Assembly: GCA_028752905.1 (NCBI GenBank)
Contig: JAQNBH010000003.1
Span: forward strand, 1,882,262 to 1,946,261
DNA length: 64,000 bases
From: Cladorhizidae sp. MBARI D1340-BT2
Taxonomy: Eukaryota; Porifera; Demospongiae; Poecilosclerida; Cladorhizidae
Direction: 5' to 3'
Positions within the stretch are counted from its first letter, which is position 1. Every line of letters starts with the position of its first letter. The notes beneath the pieces were generated by a model. It saw only the letters and a list, made by a program, of their open reading frames with translations. It had not been told where the DNA came from and ran no database searches. The translations under genes were made by a program, and so were the position numbers. Shown piece after piece: positions 11,201 through 25,600 of the stretch.

Positions 11201-14200
11201 TTACCATATTAACCCTGGTGTAGTCATCTTTTACCATATTAACCCTGGTGTAGTCATCTTTTACCATATTAACCCTGGTGTAGTCATCTTTTACCATATT
11301 AACCCTGGTGTAGTCAACTTTTACCATATTAACCCTGGTGTAGTCATCTTTTACCATATTAACCCTGGTGTAGTCATCTTTTACCATATTAACCCTGGTG
11401 TAGTCATCTTTTACCATATTAACCCTGGTGTAGTCATCTTTTACCATATTAACCCTGGTGTAGTCATCTTTTACCATATTAACCCTGGTGTAGTCATCTT
11501 TTACCATATTAACCCTGGTGTAGTCATCTTTTACCATATTAACCCTGGTGTAGTCATCTTTTACCATATTAACCCTGGTGTAGTCATCTTTTACCATATT
11601 AACCCTGGTGTAGTCATCTTTTACCATATTAACCCTGGTGTAGTCATCTTTTACCATATTAACCCTGGTGTAGTCATCTTTTACCATATTAACCCTGGTG
11701 TAGTCATCTTTTACCATATTAACCCTGGTGTAGTCAACTTTTACCATATTAACCCTGGTGTAGTCATCTTTTACCATATTAACCCTGGTGTAGTCATCTT
11801 TTACCATATTAACCCTGGTGTAGTCATCTTTTACCATATTAACCCTGGTGTAGTCATCTTTTACCATATTAACCCTGGTGTAGTCATCTTTTACCATATT
11901 AACCCTGGTGTAGTCATCTTTTACCATATTAACCCTGGTGTTGTCATCTTTTACCATATTAACCCTGGTGTAGTCAACTTTTACCATATTAACCCTGGTG
12001 TAGTCATCTTTTACCATATTAACCCTGGTGTAGTCATCTTTTACCATATTAACCCTGGTGTAGTCAGTGCAGAAACCGATTCTAAAGTATTGTATGGTAG
12101 TAACATGAGATAGCATGGTTTATAAAGTACTGTATGGTATTAAAATGAGATAGCATGGTTTATAAAGTATTGTATGGTATTAACATGAGATAGCATGGTT
12201 TATAAAGTACTGTATGGTATTAACATGAGATAGCATGGTTTATAAAGTACTGTATGGTATTAACATGAGATAGCATGGTTTATGAGATAGCATGGTTTAT
12301 AAAGTATTGTATGGTATTAACATGAGATAGCATGGTTTATAAAGTACTGTATGGTATTAACATGAGATAGCATGGTTTATGAGATAGCATGGTTTATAAA
12401 GTACTGTATGGTATTAACATGATATAGCATGGTTTATGAGATAGCATGGTTTATAAAGTACTGTATGGTATTAACATGAGATAGCATGGTTTATAAAGTA
12501 TTGTATGGTATTAACATGAGATAGCATGGTTTATAAAGTATTGTATGGTATTAACATGAGATAGCATGGTTTATAAAGTACTGTATGGTATTAACATGAG
12601 ATAGCATGGTTTATGAGATAGCATGGTTTATAAAGTACTGTATGGTATTAACATGATATAGCATGGTTTATGAGATAGCATGGTTTATAAAGTACTGTAT
12701 GGTATTAACATGATATAGCATGGTTTATGAGATAGCATGGTTTATAAAGTACTGTATGGTATTAACATGAGATAGCATGGTTTATAAAGTATTGTATGGT
12801 ATTAACATGAGATAGCATGGTTTATAAAGTACTGTATGGTGTTAACATGAGATAGCATGGTTTATGAGATAGCATGGTTTATAAAGTACTGTATGGTATT
12901 AACATGATATAGCATGGTTTATGAGATAGCATGGTTTATAAAGTACTGTATGGTATTAACATGATATAGCATGGTTTATGAGATAGCATGGTTTATAAAG
13001 TACTGTATGGTATTAACATGAGATAGCATGGTTTATAAAGTATTGTATGGTATTAACATGAGATAGCATGGTTTATAAAGTACTGTATGGTGTTAACATG
13101 AGATAGCATGGTTTATGAGATAGCATGGTTTATAAAGTACTGTATGGTATTAACATGATATAGCATGGTTTATGAGATAGCATGGTTTATAAAGTATTGT
13201 ATGGTACTAACATGAGATAGCATGGTTTATAAAGTATTGTATGGTAGTAACATGAGATAGCATGGTTTATAAAGTATTGTATGGTAGTAACATGATATAG
13301 CATGGTTTATAAAGTATTGTATGGTATTAGCATGAGTTGGCATGGTCCGTAGTGAAATCTTGTATAAATGCTGCTCGTAATGCAGAGGGGACATTATTTG
13401 CACTCTGCTTTGCTCATCTTCCATCCGCACTACTTACATACTGCTACATCCTAGAGATTACATATACAAACTTGTCGTGTAGGACTGTACCCCTCCCCCC
13501 CACCGCCGGCGTTCCTGTGGTAGGTTTTAATAAAATGATTTAAAATGCATTAGCTTGCCCATAGTTGCTTTCAGCTTCCTTCAAGAACAGGCCAGGTATT
13601 TGAATAGTCCATTGAACATACAAGTGTTTGATGGTATTATTAGTTGGCAGTGATGATCATTGATTGGTGTTGGGTGTGTAATTAATTTTATTTGGTTGCT
13701 ATGGCAACCTTGACTACAAGGCATGTTGATAACCAGCTAGCTACTGTATCTAAAGTCTTATGGAACTGTTGGCCTGTTATGTTGCTAAAGCTAGATAGCT
13801 AGTCGGCTTTGGCTAATTTGTTCTAGTGATGATGTTCAATGACAAAAACTCATTAGACGGATGTTTTAGGCGCTAGCGTATCTTTTCCTGTGTACACAGC
13901 ACCTATTTCAAAAGAGCACAAATGCCTTGAGAAGACTGCAGCAATTGCCTTGAGAAGACTGCAACAAGTGCCTTGAGAAGACTGCAGCAAGTGCCTTGAG
14001 AAGACTGCAACAAGTGCCTTGAGAAGACTGCAGCAAGTGCCTTGAGAAGACTGCAGCAAGTGCCTTGAGAAGACTGCAGCAAGTGCCTTGAGAAGACTGC
14101 AGCAAGTGCCTTGAGAAGACTGCAGCAAGTGCCTTGAGAAGACTGCAACAAGTCTTGAGAAGGCTGCAGCAAGTGCCTTGAGAAGACTGCAACAAGTGCC

Positions 14201-17200
14201 TTGAGAAGACTGCAGCAAGTGCCTTGAGAAGACTGCAGCAAGTGCCTTGAGAAGGCTGCAGCAAGTCTTGAGAAGGCTGCAGCAAGTGCCTTGAGAAGGC
14301 TGCAGCAAGTCTTGAGAAGACTGCAACAAGTGCCTTGAGAAGACTGCAGCAAGTGTGCCTTGAGAAGGCTGCAGCAAGTCTTGAGAAGGCTGCAGCAAGT
14401 GCCTTGAGAAGGCTGCAGCAAGTCTTGAGAAGGCTGCAGCAAGTGCCTTGAGAAGGCTGCAGCAAGTCTTGAGAAGACTGCAACAAGTGCCTTGAGAAGA
14501 CTGCAGCAAGTGTGCCTTGAGAAGGCTGCAGCAAGTCTTGAGAAGGCTGCAGCAAGTGCCTTGAGAAGGCTGCAGCAAGTCTTGAGAAGGCTGCAGCAAG
14601 TGCCTTGAGAAGGCTGCAGCAAGTCTTGAGAAGACTGCAACAAGTGCCTTGAGAAGACTGCAGCAAGTGCCTTGAGAAGACTGCAGCAAGTCTTGAGAAG
14701 ACTGGACTGCAGAAAGTGCCTTGAGAAGGCTGCAGCAAGTCTTGAGAAGGCTGCAGCAAGTCTTGAGAAGACTGCAGCAAGTCTTGAGAAGGCTGCAGCA
14801 AGTCTTGAGAAGACTGCAGCAAGTCTTGAGAAGGCTGCAGCATGCCTTGAGAAGACTGCAGCAAGTGCCTTGAGAAGACTGCATTGAGAAGACTGCAACA
14901 AGTCTTGAGAAGGCTGCAGCAAGTGCCTTGAGAAGACTGCAACAAGTGCCTTGAGAAGACTGCAGCAAGTGCCTTGAGAAGACTGCAGCAAGTGCCTTGA
15001 GAAGGCTGCAGCAAGTCTTGAGAAGGCTGCAGCAAGTGCCTTGAGAAGGCTGCAGCAAGTGCCTTGAGAAGACTGCAGCAAGTCTTGAGAAGACTGCAGC
15101 AAGTGCCTTGAGAAGGCTGCAGCAAGTCTTGAGAAGGCTGCAGCAAGTGCCTTGAGAAGACTGCAACAAGTGCCTTGAGAAGACTGCAGCAAGTGCCTTG
15201 AGAAGACTGCAGCAAGTCTTGAGAAGGCTGCAGCAAGTCTTGAGAAGGCTGCAGCAAGTCTTGAGAAGACTGCAGCAAGTCTTGAGAAGGCTGCAGCAAG
15301 TCTTGAGAAGACTGCAGCAAGTCTTGAGAAGGCTGCAGCATGCCTTGAGAAGACTGCAGCAAGTGCCTTGAAGACTGCATTGAGAAGACTGCAACAAGTC
15401 TTGAGAAGGCTGCAGCAAGTGCCTTGAGAAGACTGCAACAAGTGCCTTGAGAAGACTGCAGCAAGTGCCTTGAGAAGGCTGCAGCAAGTCTTGAGAAGAC
15501 TGCAACAAGTGCCTTGAGAAGACTGCAGCAAGTGCCTTGAGAAGACTGCAGCAAGTCTTGAGAAGACTGCAGCAAGTGCCTTGAGAAGGCTGCAGCAAGT
15601 CTTGAGAAGGCTGCAGCAAGTGCCTTGAGAAGACTGCAACAAGTGCCTTGAGAAGACTGCAGCAAGTGCCTTGAGAAGACTGCAGCAAGTCTTGAGAAGG
15701 CTGCAGCAAGTCTTGAGAAGACTGCAGCAAGTCTTGAGAAGACTGCAGCAAGTCTTGAGAAGGCTGCAGCAAGTCTTGAGAAGACTGCAGCAAGTCTTGA
15801 GAAGGCTGCAGCAAGTCTTGAGAAGGCTGCAGCAAGTGCCTTGAGAAGACTGCAGCAAGTCTTGAGAAGACTGCAGCAAGTCTTGAGAAGACTGCAGCAA
15901 GTCTTGAGAAGACTGCAGCAAGTCTTGAGAAGACGCAGCAAGTCTTGAGAAGGCTGCAGCAAGTCTTGAGAAGGCTGCAGCAAGTCTTGAGAAGGCTGCA
16001 GCAAGTCTTGGGAAGACTGCAGCAAGTGCCTTGAGAAGATTGCAGCAAGTCTTGAGAAGGCTGCAGCAAGTCTTGAGAAGGCTGCAGCAAGTCTTGGGAA
16101 GACTGCTGCAAGTCTTGAGAAGACTGCAGCAAGTGCCTTGAGAAGACTGCAGCAAGTCTTGAGAAGGCTGCAGCAAGTCTTGAGAAGACTGCAGCAAGTC
16201 TTGAGAAGGCTGCAGCAAGTCTTGAGAAGACTGCAGCAAGTCTTGAGAAGACTGCAGCAAGTCTTGAGAAGGCTGCAGCAAGTCTTGGGGAGGCTGCAGG
16301 CACCAACTTGGAGCAGATATTTAATCTCATGCTTATAGCTTCTCTTTCTCTCCTACTCCACCTTGTTCCTCTCCTCCATCTTCTTCTAAGTCTCTCTCTC
16401 TCTCTCTCCAAGCTCATTCTCCCCAACCTGTCTCACCCACACACCCTCCCTCAACCCACATCTCCCTCCCTCCACATCCCTCTCCCCACACACACACACA
16501 TCCCTATCCCCCCAGGCAACCACATGTACATCAGTGGACTCATTGAGGGAGAGATAGTGAGCAGGCCTTACACACCCATCACTTCTGACGATGAGCAAGG
16601 ATTCTTTGAACTGGTGATTAAGGTAAGCCCCCTTACTCATAGCCACCTAATCAACTATATTAGGGGTGGGGTATATATGTAATGCCTGAAATTACTTTCT
16701 TGTTGATGTACAAGATGATACCTGTTTCATGTTCACTGGCAGAGAAGATTGGAAGCATTAAATGCCAGATTTAGATCCCAGTTTTGTATGCAGGTCTCCT
16801 TGCTGTGGCCATGCCTAGACCTACAGTATTAGTACCAGAACATGGACACACTTATAAGATTCAGGTCCTGACTTTGTGTGCAGGTCTCCTTGCTGTGGCC
16901 ATGCCTAGACCTACAGTGTTAGTACCAGAACATGGACACACTTATAAGATTCAGGTCCTGACTTTGTGTGCAGGTCACCTTGCTGTGGCCGTGCCTAGAC
17001 CTACAGTGTTAGTGCCAGAACATGGACACACTTATAAGATTCAGGTCCTGACTTTGTGTGCAGGTCTCCTTGCTGTGGCCATGCCTAGACCTACAGTGTT
17101 AGTACCAGAACATGGACACACTTATAAGATTCAGGTCCTGACTTTGTGTGCAGGTCTCCTTGCTGTGGCCATGCCTAGACCTACAGTGTTAGTACCAGAA

Positions 17201-19644
17201 CATGGACACACTTATAAGATTCAGGTCCTGACTTTGTGTGCAGGTCTCCTTGCTGTGGCCATGCCTAGACCTACAGTGTTAGTACCAGAACATGGACACA
17301 CTTATAAGATTCAGGTCCTGACTTTGTGTGCAGGTCTCCTTGCTGTGGTCATGCCTAGACCTACAGTGTTAGTGCCAGAAGAAAGCACACATACAGAGCT
17401 ATCTTCAGATATGAATAGCAAGCAGTCATTATTAAGTGGTGGGACTTTTCACTGAAGTTGGGGGGACATATTTTTTATTTTCAAATTCCAGTTTTGACCT
17501 CTAGTGCCCCTCCCCCCTGAGCCCCATGCCTAAGTTGATGTGATCTTGCTACAGTGCATGCCATTTTAAGGATGTGCAAGAGCATCTTTAGTCTCTTCTA
17601 TCACCCCAGGCTTGTATTAGTTATGACAGCCTCTACACCTGGAATGTCTGTTCAAACATTTCCCTAGCTACAAACAGGGTGGGGGAGGGGTTGACCAGGA
17701 GCCTGGCAGCTGTGGCAGGTCTGGAGGGAGCCCGGCAGCTGTGGGTTGACCAGGTCTGGAGGGAGCCTTGCAGCTGTGGGTTGACCAGGTCTGGAGGGAG
17801 CCCGGCAGCTGTGGGTTGACCAGGTCTGGAGGGAGCCTAGCAGCTGTGGGTTGACCAGGTCTGGAGGGAGCCCGGCAGCTGTGGGTTGACCAGGTCTGGA
17901 GGGAGTCTGACAGCTGTGGGTTGACCAGGTCTGGAGGGAACCTTGCAGCTGTGGGTTGACCAGGTCTGGAGGGTGGCAGCTGTGGGTTGACCAGGTCTGG
18001 AGGGAGCCTAGCAGCTGTGGGTTGACCAGGTCTGGAGGGAGCCCGGCAGCTGTGGGTTGACCAGGTCTGGAGGGAGTCTGACAGCTGTGGGTTGACCAGG
18101 TCTGGAGGGAACCTTGCAGCTGTGGGTTGACCAGGTCTGGAGGGTGGCAGCTGTGGGTTGACCAGGTCTGGAGGGAGCCTAGCAGCTGTGGGTTGACCAG
18201 GTCTGGAGGGAGCCTTGCAGCTGTGGGTTGACCAGGTCTGGAGGGTGGCAGCTGTGGGTTGACCAGGTCTGGAGGGAGCCTTGCAGCTGTGGGTTGACCA
18301 GGTCTGGAGGGAGCCTAGCAGCTGTGGGTTGACCAGGTCTGGAGGGAGCCCGGCAGCTGTGGGTTGACCAGGTCTGGAGGGAGCCTAGCAGCTGTGGGTT
18401 GACCAGGTCTGGAGGGAGCCCGGCAGCTGTGGGTTGACCAGGTCTGGAGGGAGTCTGACAGCTGTGGGTTGACCAGGTCTGGAGGGAACCTTGCAGCTGT
18501 GGGTTGACCAGGTCTGGAGGGTGGCAGCTGTGGGTTGACCAGGTCTGGAGGGAGCCTAGCAGCTGTGGGTTGACCAGGTCTGGAGGGAGCCTTGCAGCTG
18601 TGGGTTGACCAGGTCTGGAGGGTGGCAGCTGTGGGTTGACCAGGTCTGGAGGGAGCCTTGCAGCTGTGGGTTGACCAGGTCTGGAGGGAGCCTAGCAGCT
18701 GTGGGTTGACCAGGTCTGGAGGGAGCCCGGCAGCTGTGGATTGACCAGGTCTGGAGGGAGCCCGGCAGCTGTGGGTTGACCAGGTCTGGAGGGAGCCCGG
18801 CAGCTGTGGGTTGACCAGGTCTGGAGGGAGCCTTGCAGCTGTGGGTTGACCAGGTCTGGAGGGTGGCAGCTGTGGGTTGACCAGGTCTGGAGGGTGGCAG
18901 CTGTGTGTTGACCAGGTCTGGAGGGAGCCCGGCAGCTGTGTGTTGACCAGGTCTGGAGGGACCGTGTCCTCCAGGACATACACTTTCTAGTCTTTTAGCA
19001 GTCAGTTCATTTTGCAAGATATTGACTTCCCTGCCCTCTGGCTGTCTGTGAGCACTAGCCCAGCTCGGCATGACCACACCCACCTTAAGTAGGTGACGCC
19101 ATAATAAGCTGTAGTTAGTGCTAACTAGCCTTTGCTGCTGCCCTGAGGCTAAATGGCTCTTCAATTATTGTGACGAAATCCGCACTTTTTTGCTTTTTAA
19201 TTTGTTTGACAGTGACACTAATGGGTGTGGCATGTGGGTGTGGCATAACCAGTGTTCTCCCCAAGGATTACTGAAGGGATATGGGGGGGGGCATGGCACC
19301 CGTCGTATACTTTTAGTGGCAACCTTAACCACCCCCATTTTAATTGGTCTTCATGAGTCCACACAGCAAGCCTTGGGTCAGGGTTCATGTGTGCAGAAGC
19401 TGATCCTGAGTGCAGCCATGTTATGCAGTGTATTCTGTCATGGGGGAAGGGAAAGAGATCCAAGATTCACACTGACTGAGTTGTCCCCGTCCATACCCGG
19501 GTGACTTACCTTTTGTAGATTCTTCAGACACTTCCAGATCATTACAGCCTCTCACATGTTCTCATTCTCCATGTGTAGATAATTGCTGATTAGAAAGATT
19601 ATTGAGAGTGCATCAAAAATGAGATGGTGAATGCTGATGATGAG

Positions 19645-19679
<35 letters not shown>

Positions 19680-22600
19680 TTGATGACCATGACCATGGCT
19701 GATTGTCATTGATGGATGAGGTGATGCTGTGGTTTGTTAATTAAAATCAAAGTCAGACATTCAAGAAGCTTCCACATGATTCTTCTGTTCCTCATGGCAG
19801 CCGATCACAAGTGAGTTCATAGGAAATTAGATGGACTAGGCCCTTCAGTTGCTGCCATCAAGAGGTGATTGAGAGTTCTGTTGGTGGCTAACAGGTCAGT
19901 CTTGACTGGAGATAGAGCGGAGAACTCTTTCACAGTCTACAGAAGGCATAGGGAGAAGGAGGCCAATGGCTGCCAATTGCCAGATTGGGAAAAATTCAAC
20001 TCATTCCAATGTTTTGATCAGCAACTACACTATTGAAGACTTAGAGCTCCCCTCTGATTGATTCTGGATGCACTATGTCATGAGAACCATAGTGGGTGAC
20101 AAGCTTACCCAGCACCTCTGAGAACCATAGTGGGTGACAAGCTTACCCAGCACCTCTGAGAACCATAGTGGGTGACAAGCTTACCCAGCACCTCTGAGAA
20201 CCATAGTGGTGACTAGCTTACCCAGCACCTCTGAGAACCATAGTGGATGACAAGCTTACCCAGCACCTCTGAGAACCATAGTGGGCGACTAGCTTACCGC
20301 ACCTCTGAGAACCATAGTGGGTGACAAGCTTACCCAGCACCTCTGAGAACCATAGTGGGTGACAAGCTTACCCAGCACCTCTGAGAACCATAGTGGGTGA
20401 CAAGCTTACCCAGCACCTCTGAGAACCATAGTGGATGACAAGCTTACCCAGCATCTCTGAGAACCATAGTGGATGACAAGCTTACCCAGCACCTCTGAGA
20501 ACCATAGTGGGTGACAAGCTTACCCAGCACCTCTGAGAACCATAGTGGTGACAAGCTTACCCAGCACCTCTGAGAACCATAGTGGGTGACAAGCTTACCC
20601 AGCACCTCTGAGAACCATAGTGGATGACAAGCTTACCCAGCACCTCTGAGAACCATAGTGGGTGACTAGCTTACCCAGCACCTCTGAGAACCATAGTGGG
20701 TGACTAGCTTACCCAGCACCTCTGAGAACCATAGTGGGTGACTAGCTTACCCAGCACCTCTGAGAACCATACTGGGTGACAAGCTTACCCAGCACCTCTG
20801 AGAACCATAGTGGATGACAAGCTTACCCAGCACCTCTGAGAACCATAGTGCGTGACAAGCACCTCTGAGAACCATAGTGGGTGACAAGCTTACCCAGCAC
20901 CTCTGAGAACCATAGTGGATGACAAGCTTACCCAGCACCGTGGGGGGGGGGGGGGGGGGGGGGGAGTTCTTGTGGAATATGCTGGGGGTTCAACATTTCA
21001 AAACCCTCAGGCCAAGAAACCTAGCAGTGATATGCTCAGGAACAGTATGCAAGTACTTACAATATAAATCACATTTACAACTAGCTATCATCACTAGGCT
21101 GCTGCACACCATACTCTTCCACTGATAATTTGTTGGGGAGACTCTGGAAGAATTCACCAGGAGTCAGGAGTAGAGTGTCTACTGTAGCCATTGTGCCCAC
21201 TACTAATGGTTTCACTAGACTAAACTCGATGTCTTGCTCTGGAAAGCACGAGACAAGCTTGCTAGAGGTGGGGAAGAACACCAGAAAACATGTGCAAGGC
21301 ATCAGCTACAAACTTGCTCTTCTTGACAAAGGAAGCAAGCCCAGCAGCAACAGCATCATTTCTCTCCTGAGCTTCCCTCTCCAGACTAACTCTCATGGAC
21401 TGAAAGCATTAGCAGAGGTGAGTAACAGCTCTATCATGTGAGAGCCAACGGACATCTTTAGCCCGAGTAAGATTAAGTCGAGGATCGTTAAGTACATGTA
21501 CATCCTGAATCTCCTTAATTAAACCCAGCAGTTTCAACTGGCGAGTACTTATAGAAGCAGTAAAGCTGTCCAAGAATATCTTTAATTAAGGCAGGGAATT
21601 CCACTTGCTGCCAGGCCACAAGCTAATGCAAGCCGATGAGCCGTGCAGTGAATGGTTGGGAACCAGGAAATGAACTTCATCCTTAAGGAGTCTAGACACT
21701 CCTCCTCTTGTTCCCAACATCTCTGATGTCCCATCACTTCCTGGACCACAAAAATGGTGCGACATGTCTAATTGCAGATCACTGCAAAGGTTCATTATGC
21801 TGTCAGATATTGCGATGGCCCCTCCCATCATTCAACTCTAACATACGAAGAAAACTAGTTTTTATCTACCCTCCCACAAGTAACGGCCATAGACTACAAG
21901 CTCCTTCACAACAGACACATCAATGGCTTCATCTATGCATAGAGCAAAAAAGGAGATTCCTGTAGGTTTGAGATTACAGGACCAGAGACAGCCTCACCTA
22001 GACACTGACCTAGCTCTTGCATGCAAGGCTCTGGTGTGTAGTGTGCATTGCCACTAAGTTGCAGATCTGACAAGTAAGAAGCTCCAAGAGACTTGCCAAG
22101 CTCAAGAAGCAAAGTTGGTGGTGTGTGCAATCTCTCTCTTAGTAAGGAAGTGCGTGCCCCTGAGAACCAAGAAATACTTTGTGCTGAGCTGAGTTGACAC
22201 AGCCCTCTGGAATGACATTGCTATCCCACCATCTCTCTTGGAGCAGCCAAGATCAGCTTCCATCTTAATTACAGTATTGTGTGACTTACTCTAACCATGT
22301 TTGATCAAGCTCTGCTTGATCATGCTTGCAGGCCAAGTCGACCCGAATAGCTCTCCCTAAGGCAACTTTTTAGGACACTGGCTGTGCTTGCGGACAATGC
22401 ACACATCATTCCTCGACCATCATCTATGCCAGTGTCCACGGAAAGTCAACGTTCTATTTGGAGTGTATTCAGGCCTTCCTTAGCCTAGAAGATGAGAGCC
22501 TCCCAGACCCTCCCCCAGAGTGAATCCACTTCGCCATGCCCAGAAGACGGCACATGAAGAGCAGCGACCGACTCAACGACTCCGCGCAGCAGATGCAAAA

Positions 22601-25600
22601 TTCTAGCTGGAACTGTATTCCAATATTATTATTATAGCAAAATTTTAAAATCAAAATGAACTTTGACCTATGATGATTCAATACAGCGTGGATAGAACAC
22701 TGGTCACTGCACCATCCCCCCCAAGCAGTCAGCCCCCCAAGCAGTCAGCACCCCCAAGCAGTCAGCCCCTCCAAGCAGTCAGCCCCTCCAAGCAGTCAGC
22801 CCCTCCAAGCAGTCAGCCCTGGCACTCACACTTCGCATGCTTCACTAGCTCTGCCTTGTTAGAAGTCAATCCATGTCGCTCGGCCGATGGCGACCTTCCT
22901 AGGCCTGTGATTATGTTTTTGGCAAAGCAAACATGCCACACCTTACCCATCCTCCACCTCTAACATCCAGGGAAAGTTCAACTTCCATTTTCGACCAATG
23001 CCGGCCTCTCTGTGCTTGTGCGAGCGCTGCTAGGAATATTATCGTCTGGACTTTCATGTTTCGGCACGTCTCACTCGCGAGACCGGAGCTACGGTGACTG
23101 CTACAGATATTTCACCAACCACACCCACAATACGTATAAATGAAATTTTATTACATCATCATCTAACTTTGAACTCTAATAGTACAACTGTAAGTGTATC
23201 AGCCGATATGCCTTCAATTTCAAAGTGATTCCTGTGGGTGTAGGTGTGTGCAGTCTTCCCCACTAGATGTGATTCCTGTGGGTGTAGGTGTGTGCAGTCC
23301 CACTAGATGTGATTCCTGTGGGTGTAGGTGTGTGCAGCCTTCCCCACTAGATGTGATTCCTGTGGGTGTAGGTGTGTGCAGCCCTCCCCACTAGATGTGA
23401 TTCCTGTGGGTGTAGGTGTGTGCAGCCTTCCCCACTAGATGTGATTCCTGTGTGGGTGTAGGTGCGTGCAGCCTTCCCCACTAGATGTGATTCCTGTGGG
23501 TGTAGGTGCGTGCAGCCTTCCCCACTAGATGTGATTCCTGTGGGTGTAGGTGTGTGCAGTCTTCCCCACTAGATGTGATTCCTGTGGGTGTAGGTGAGTG
23601 CAGCCTTCCCCACTAGATGTGATTCCTGTGGGTGTAGGTGTGTGCAGCCCCACTAGATGTGATTCCTGTGGGTATAGGTGTGTGTCAGTCTCTTCCCCAA
23701 TAGATGTGATTCCTGTGGGTGTAGGTGTGTGCAGCCTTCCCCACTAGATGTGATTCCTGTGGGTGTAGGTGTGTGCATCACTAGATGTGATTCCTGTGGG
23801 TGTAGGTGTGTGCAGCCTTCCCCACTAGATGTGATTCCTGTGGGTATAGGTGTGTGTCAGTCTCTTCCCCAATAGATGTGATTCCTGTGGGTGTAGGTGT
23901 GTGCAGCCTTCCCCACTAGATGTGATTCCTGTGGGTGTAGGTGTGTGCAGCCCCACTAGATGTGATTCCTGTGGGTGTAGGTGTGTGTAGTCTTCCCCAC
24001 TAGATGTGATTCCTGTGGGTGTAGGTGTGTGCAGCCTTCCCCACTAGATGTGATTCCTGTGGGTGTAGGTGTGTGCAGCCTTCCCCACTAGATGTGATTC
24101 CTGTGGGTGTAGGTGAGTGCAGCCTTCCCCACTAGATGTGATTCATTCTGTAGGGCCATCCATGGATGGTGGATATTAGCACTGCATTGCAGTATCGAGA
24201 GAAACTGATTCCCAGCTAAGAATAGTTATATATTATTGCTGTATTAGAACTGCAGCTTATTACTTCTACTACACTTTTGCATGTATCATTTTAACCAGTT
24301 AATTGCGATAGACGCCAAATTGGCGTCACGCAAATGCATATGCATGGCAGTTGGTATCAATAGCAATTGTAGTGAAGACTGGTCCAGGTTTAGTAAGTAT
24401 TTATATGGCAGTTAGTGCACTTAGGGTGCTGCTTATACCCATTTAGCCTGCTTAAGCCCTAATGCTCTATATCTAAGCTACAGTAGCTAAGCTACACACT
24501 GAAAAGTATTTGCTTACAGAGTAAAACATGGATACCTTCATTGCTACTGCTTGGCGTCACCCACTGTCTATGAGTTTCTCAGGCTCAGGTCAAGCCTCTA
24601 CGCTCCATCTGTGCGCGTTTCTATAAGACAAGCAGCGCCACAGAAGTCGATTGTTAGCTAAATATTGTCTAACCATCGAAGTTGGCCTTTGAGATCAAGA
24701 AGCAGAACTCTCAACGACCATAAAGTGTGGCAGACTAGATTGTTTCCATGATCTGGTAGCCAAGACACGGCAGATGATAGTGAAGCTCTTCAACCTTTAG
24801 TCCAAGCTTCAGACGCTTGCTTCTCTCTCATCATGCTGGTTGTTAAGTGCATGCAGGCTGGTTGCTAAGGGTGCAAGCAGTCGAACGTGTCTGGAAAATC
24901 TGATTGTGGTTAAGACTTTGGAGCTCCAAAGATTCTGCACACTTCACTGTATGAACTTGATATGCAGCTCCAATGATAGATCTCTCTGTGTGCTCTCTTT
25001 TGATATTAACAAAGTTGCAATAGGTATAGCTAATGCTAAAGTTACATGCAGCCAGGAGGAGAATTTCAACATCTAGTGCATGAGTTGGTTAAGTTTCTGG
25101 TTCCATGATTGGAGAGTGCTGCCAGTTGAAATTGTTGTCTGTTGCTAGAGGAAGCCCCTACTCTACAACTTGACTGGTTGATATGGGCGCTAAAAAACAT
25201 AACGAATTAGGCAAGCTTGGGGTGCAGGGGGGGGGGGGGGAATTCCGTTGCAATTTTCCCCCTTGTCACCCATGCTTGCCTAATTAGTCAGCGCCTAATG
25301 ACCATGCTTGTTTTGTTGAGTAGGACTTCCTCTAGCCACAGATAACAATTTCAACTGCCTGGCACTTTCTAATCTATCAGGAAGCAACTACATACGGCCA
25401 GTTCAGGCACTCGAGTTTTGAGGCACCCACTCTGGCTGGCTGCATGTGACTCTAGCATAGTTATACTTACACACCTATTACTATCAAAAGAGAGCACACA
25501 GAGAGATATCTAGCCAGTTAAGTGTGTAGAATCAATGGAGCTCCAAAGTTGTTTTTTAGTGTTTGAATTTATAATTTAGACCCTTCACATGAACACGTCC

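Noticed and set aside
9819..12116. Open reading frames of 765 (-) and 749 (+) codons
   Set aside because: They are wholly produced by a 30-bp repeat without stops; both strands are open, and the array lies in a CYB5R intron.
13853..16426. Minus-strand frames of 700-857 codons (Leu/Gln/Ser/Cys-rich)
   Set aside because: Three overlapping frames show the same permuted text from the 21/23-bp repeat; no start context, no domain.
18315..19164. Pro-rich minus-strand frames that look like a collagen- or mucin-like protein
   Set aside because: Generated by the 35/31-bp array; the residues change register with unit length.
19118..19504. Plus-strand 128-codon frame
   Set aside because: No recognised domain, overlapped by a minus frame of similar quality, intronic.
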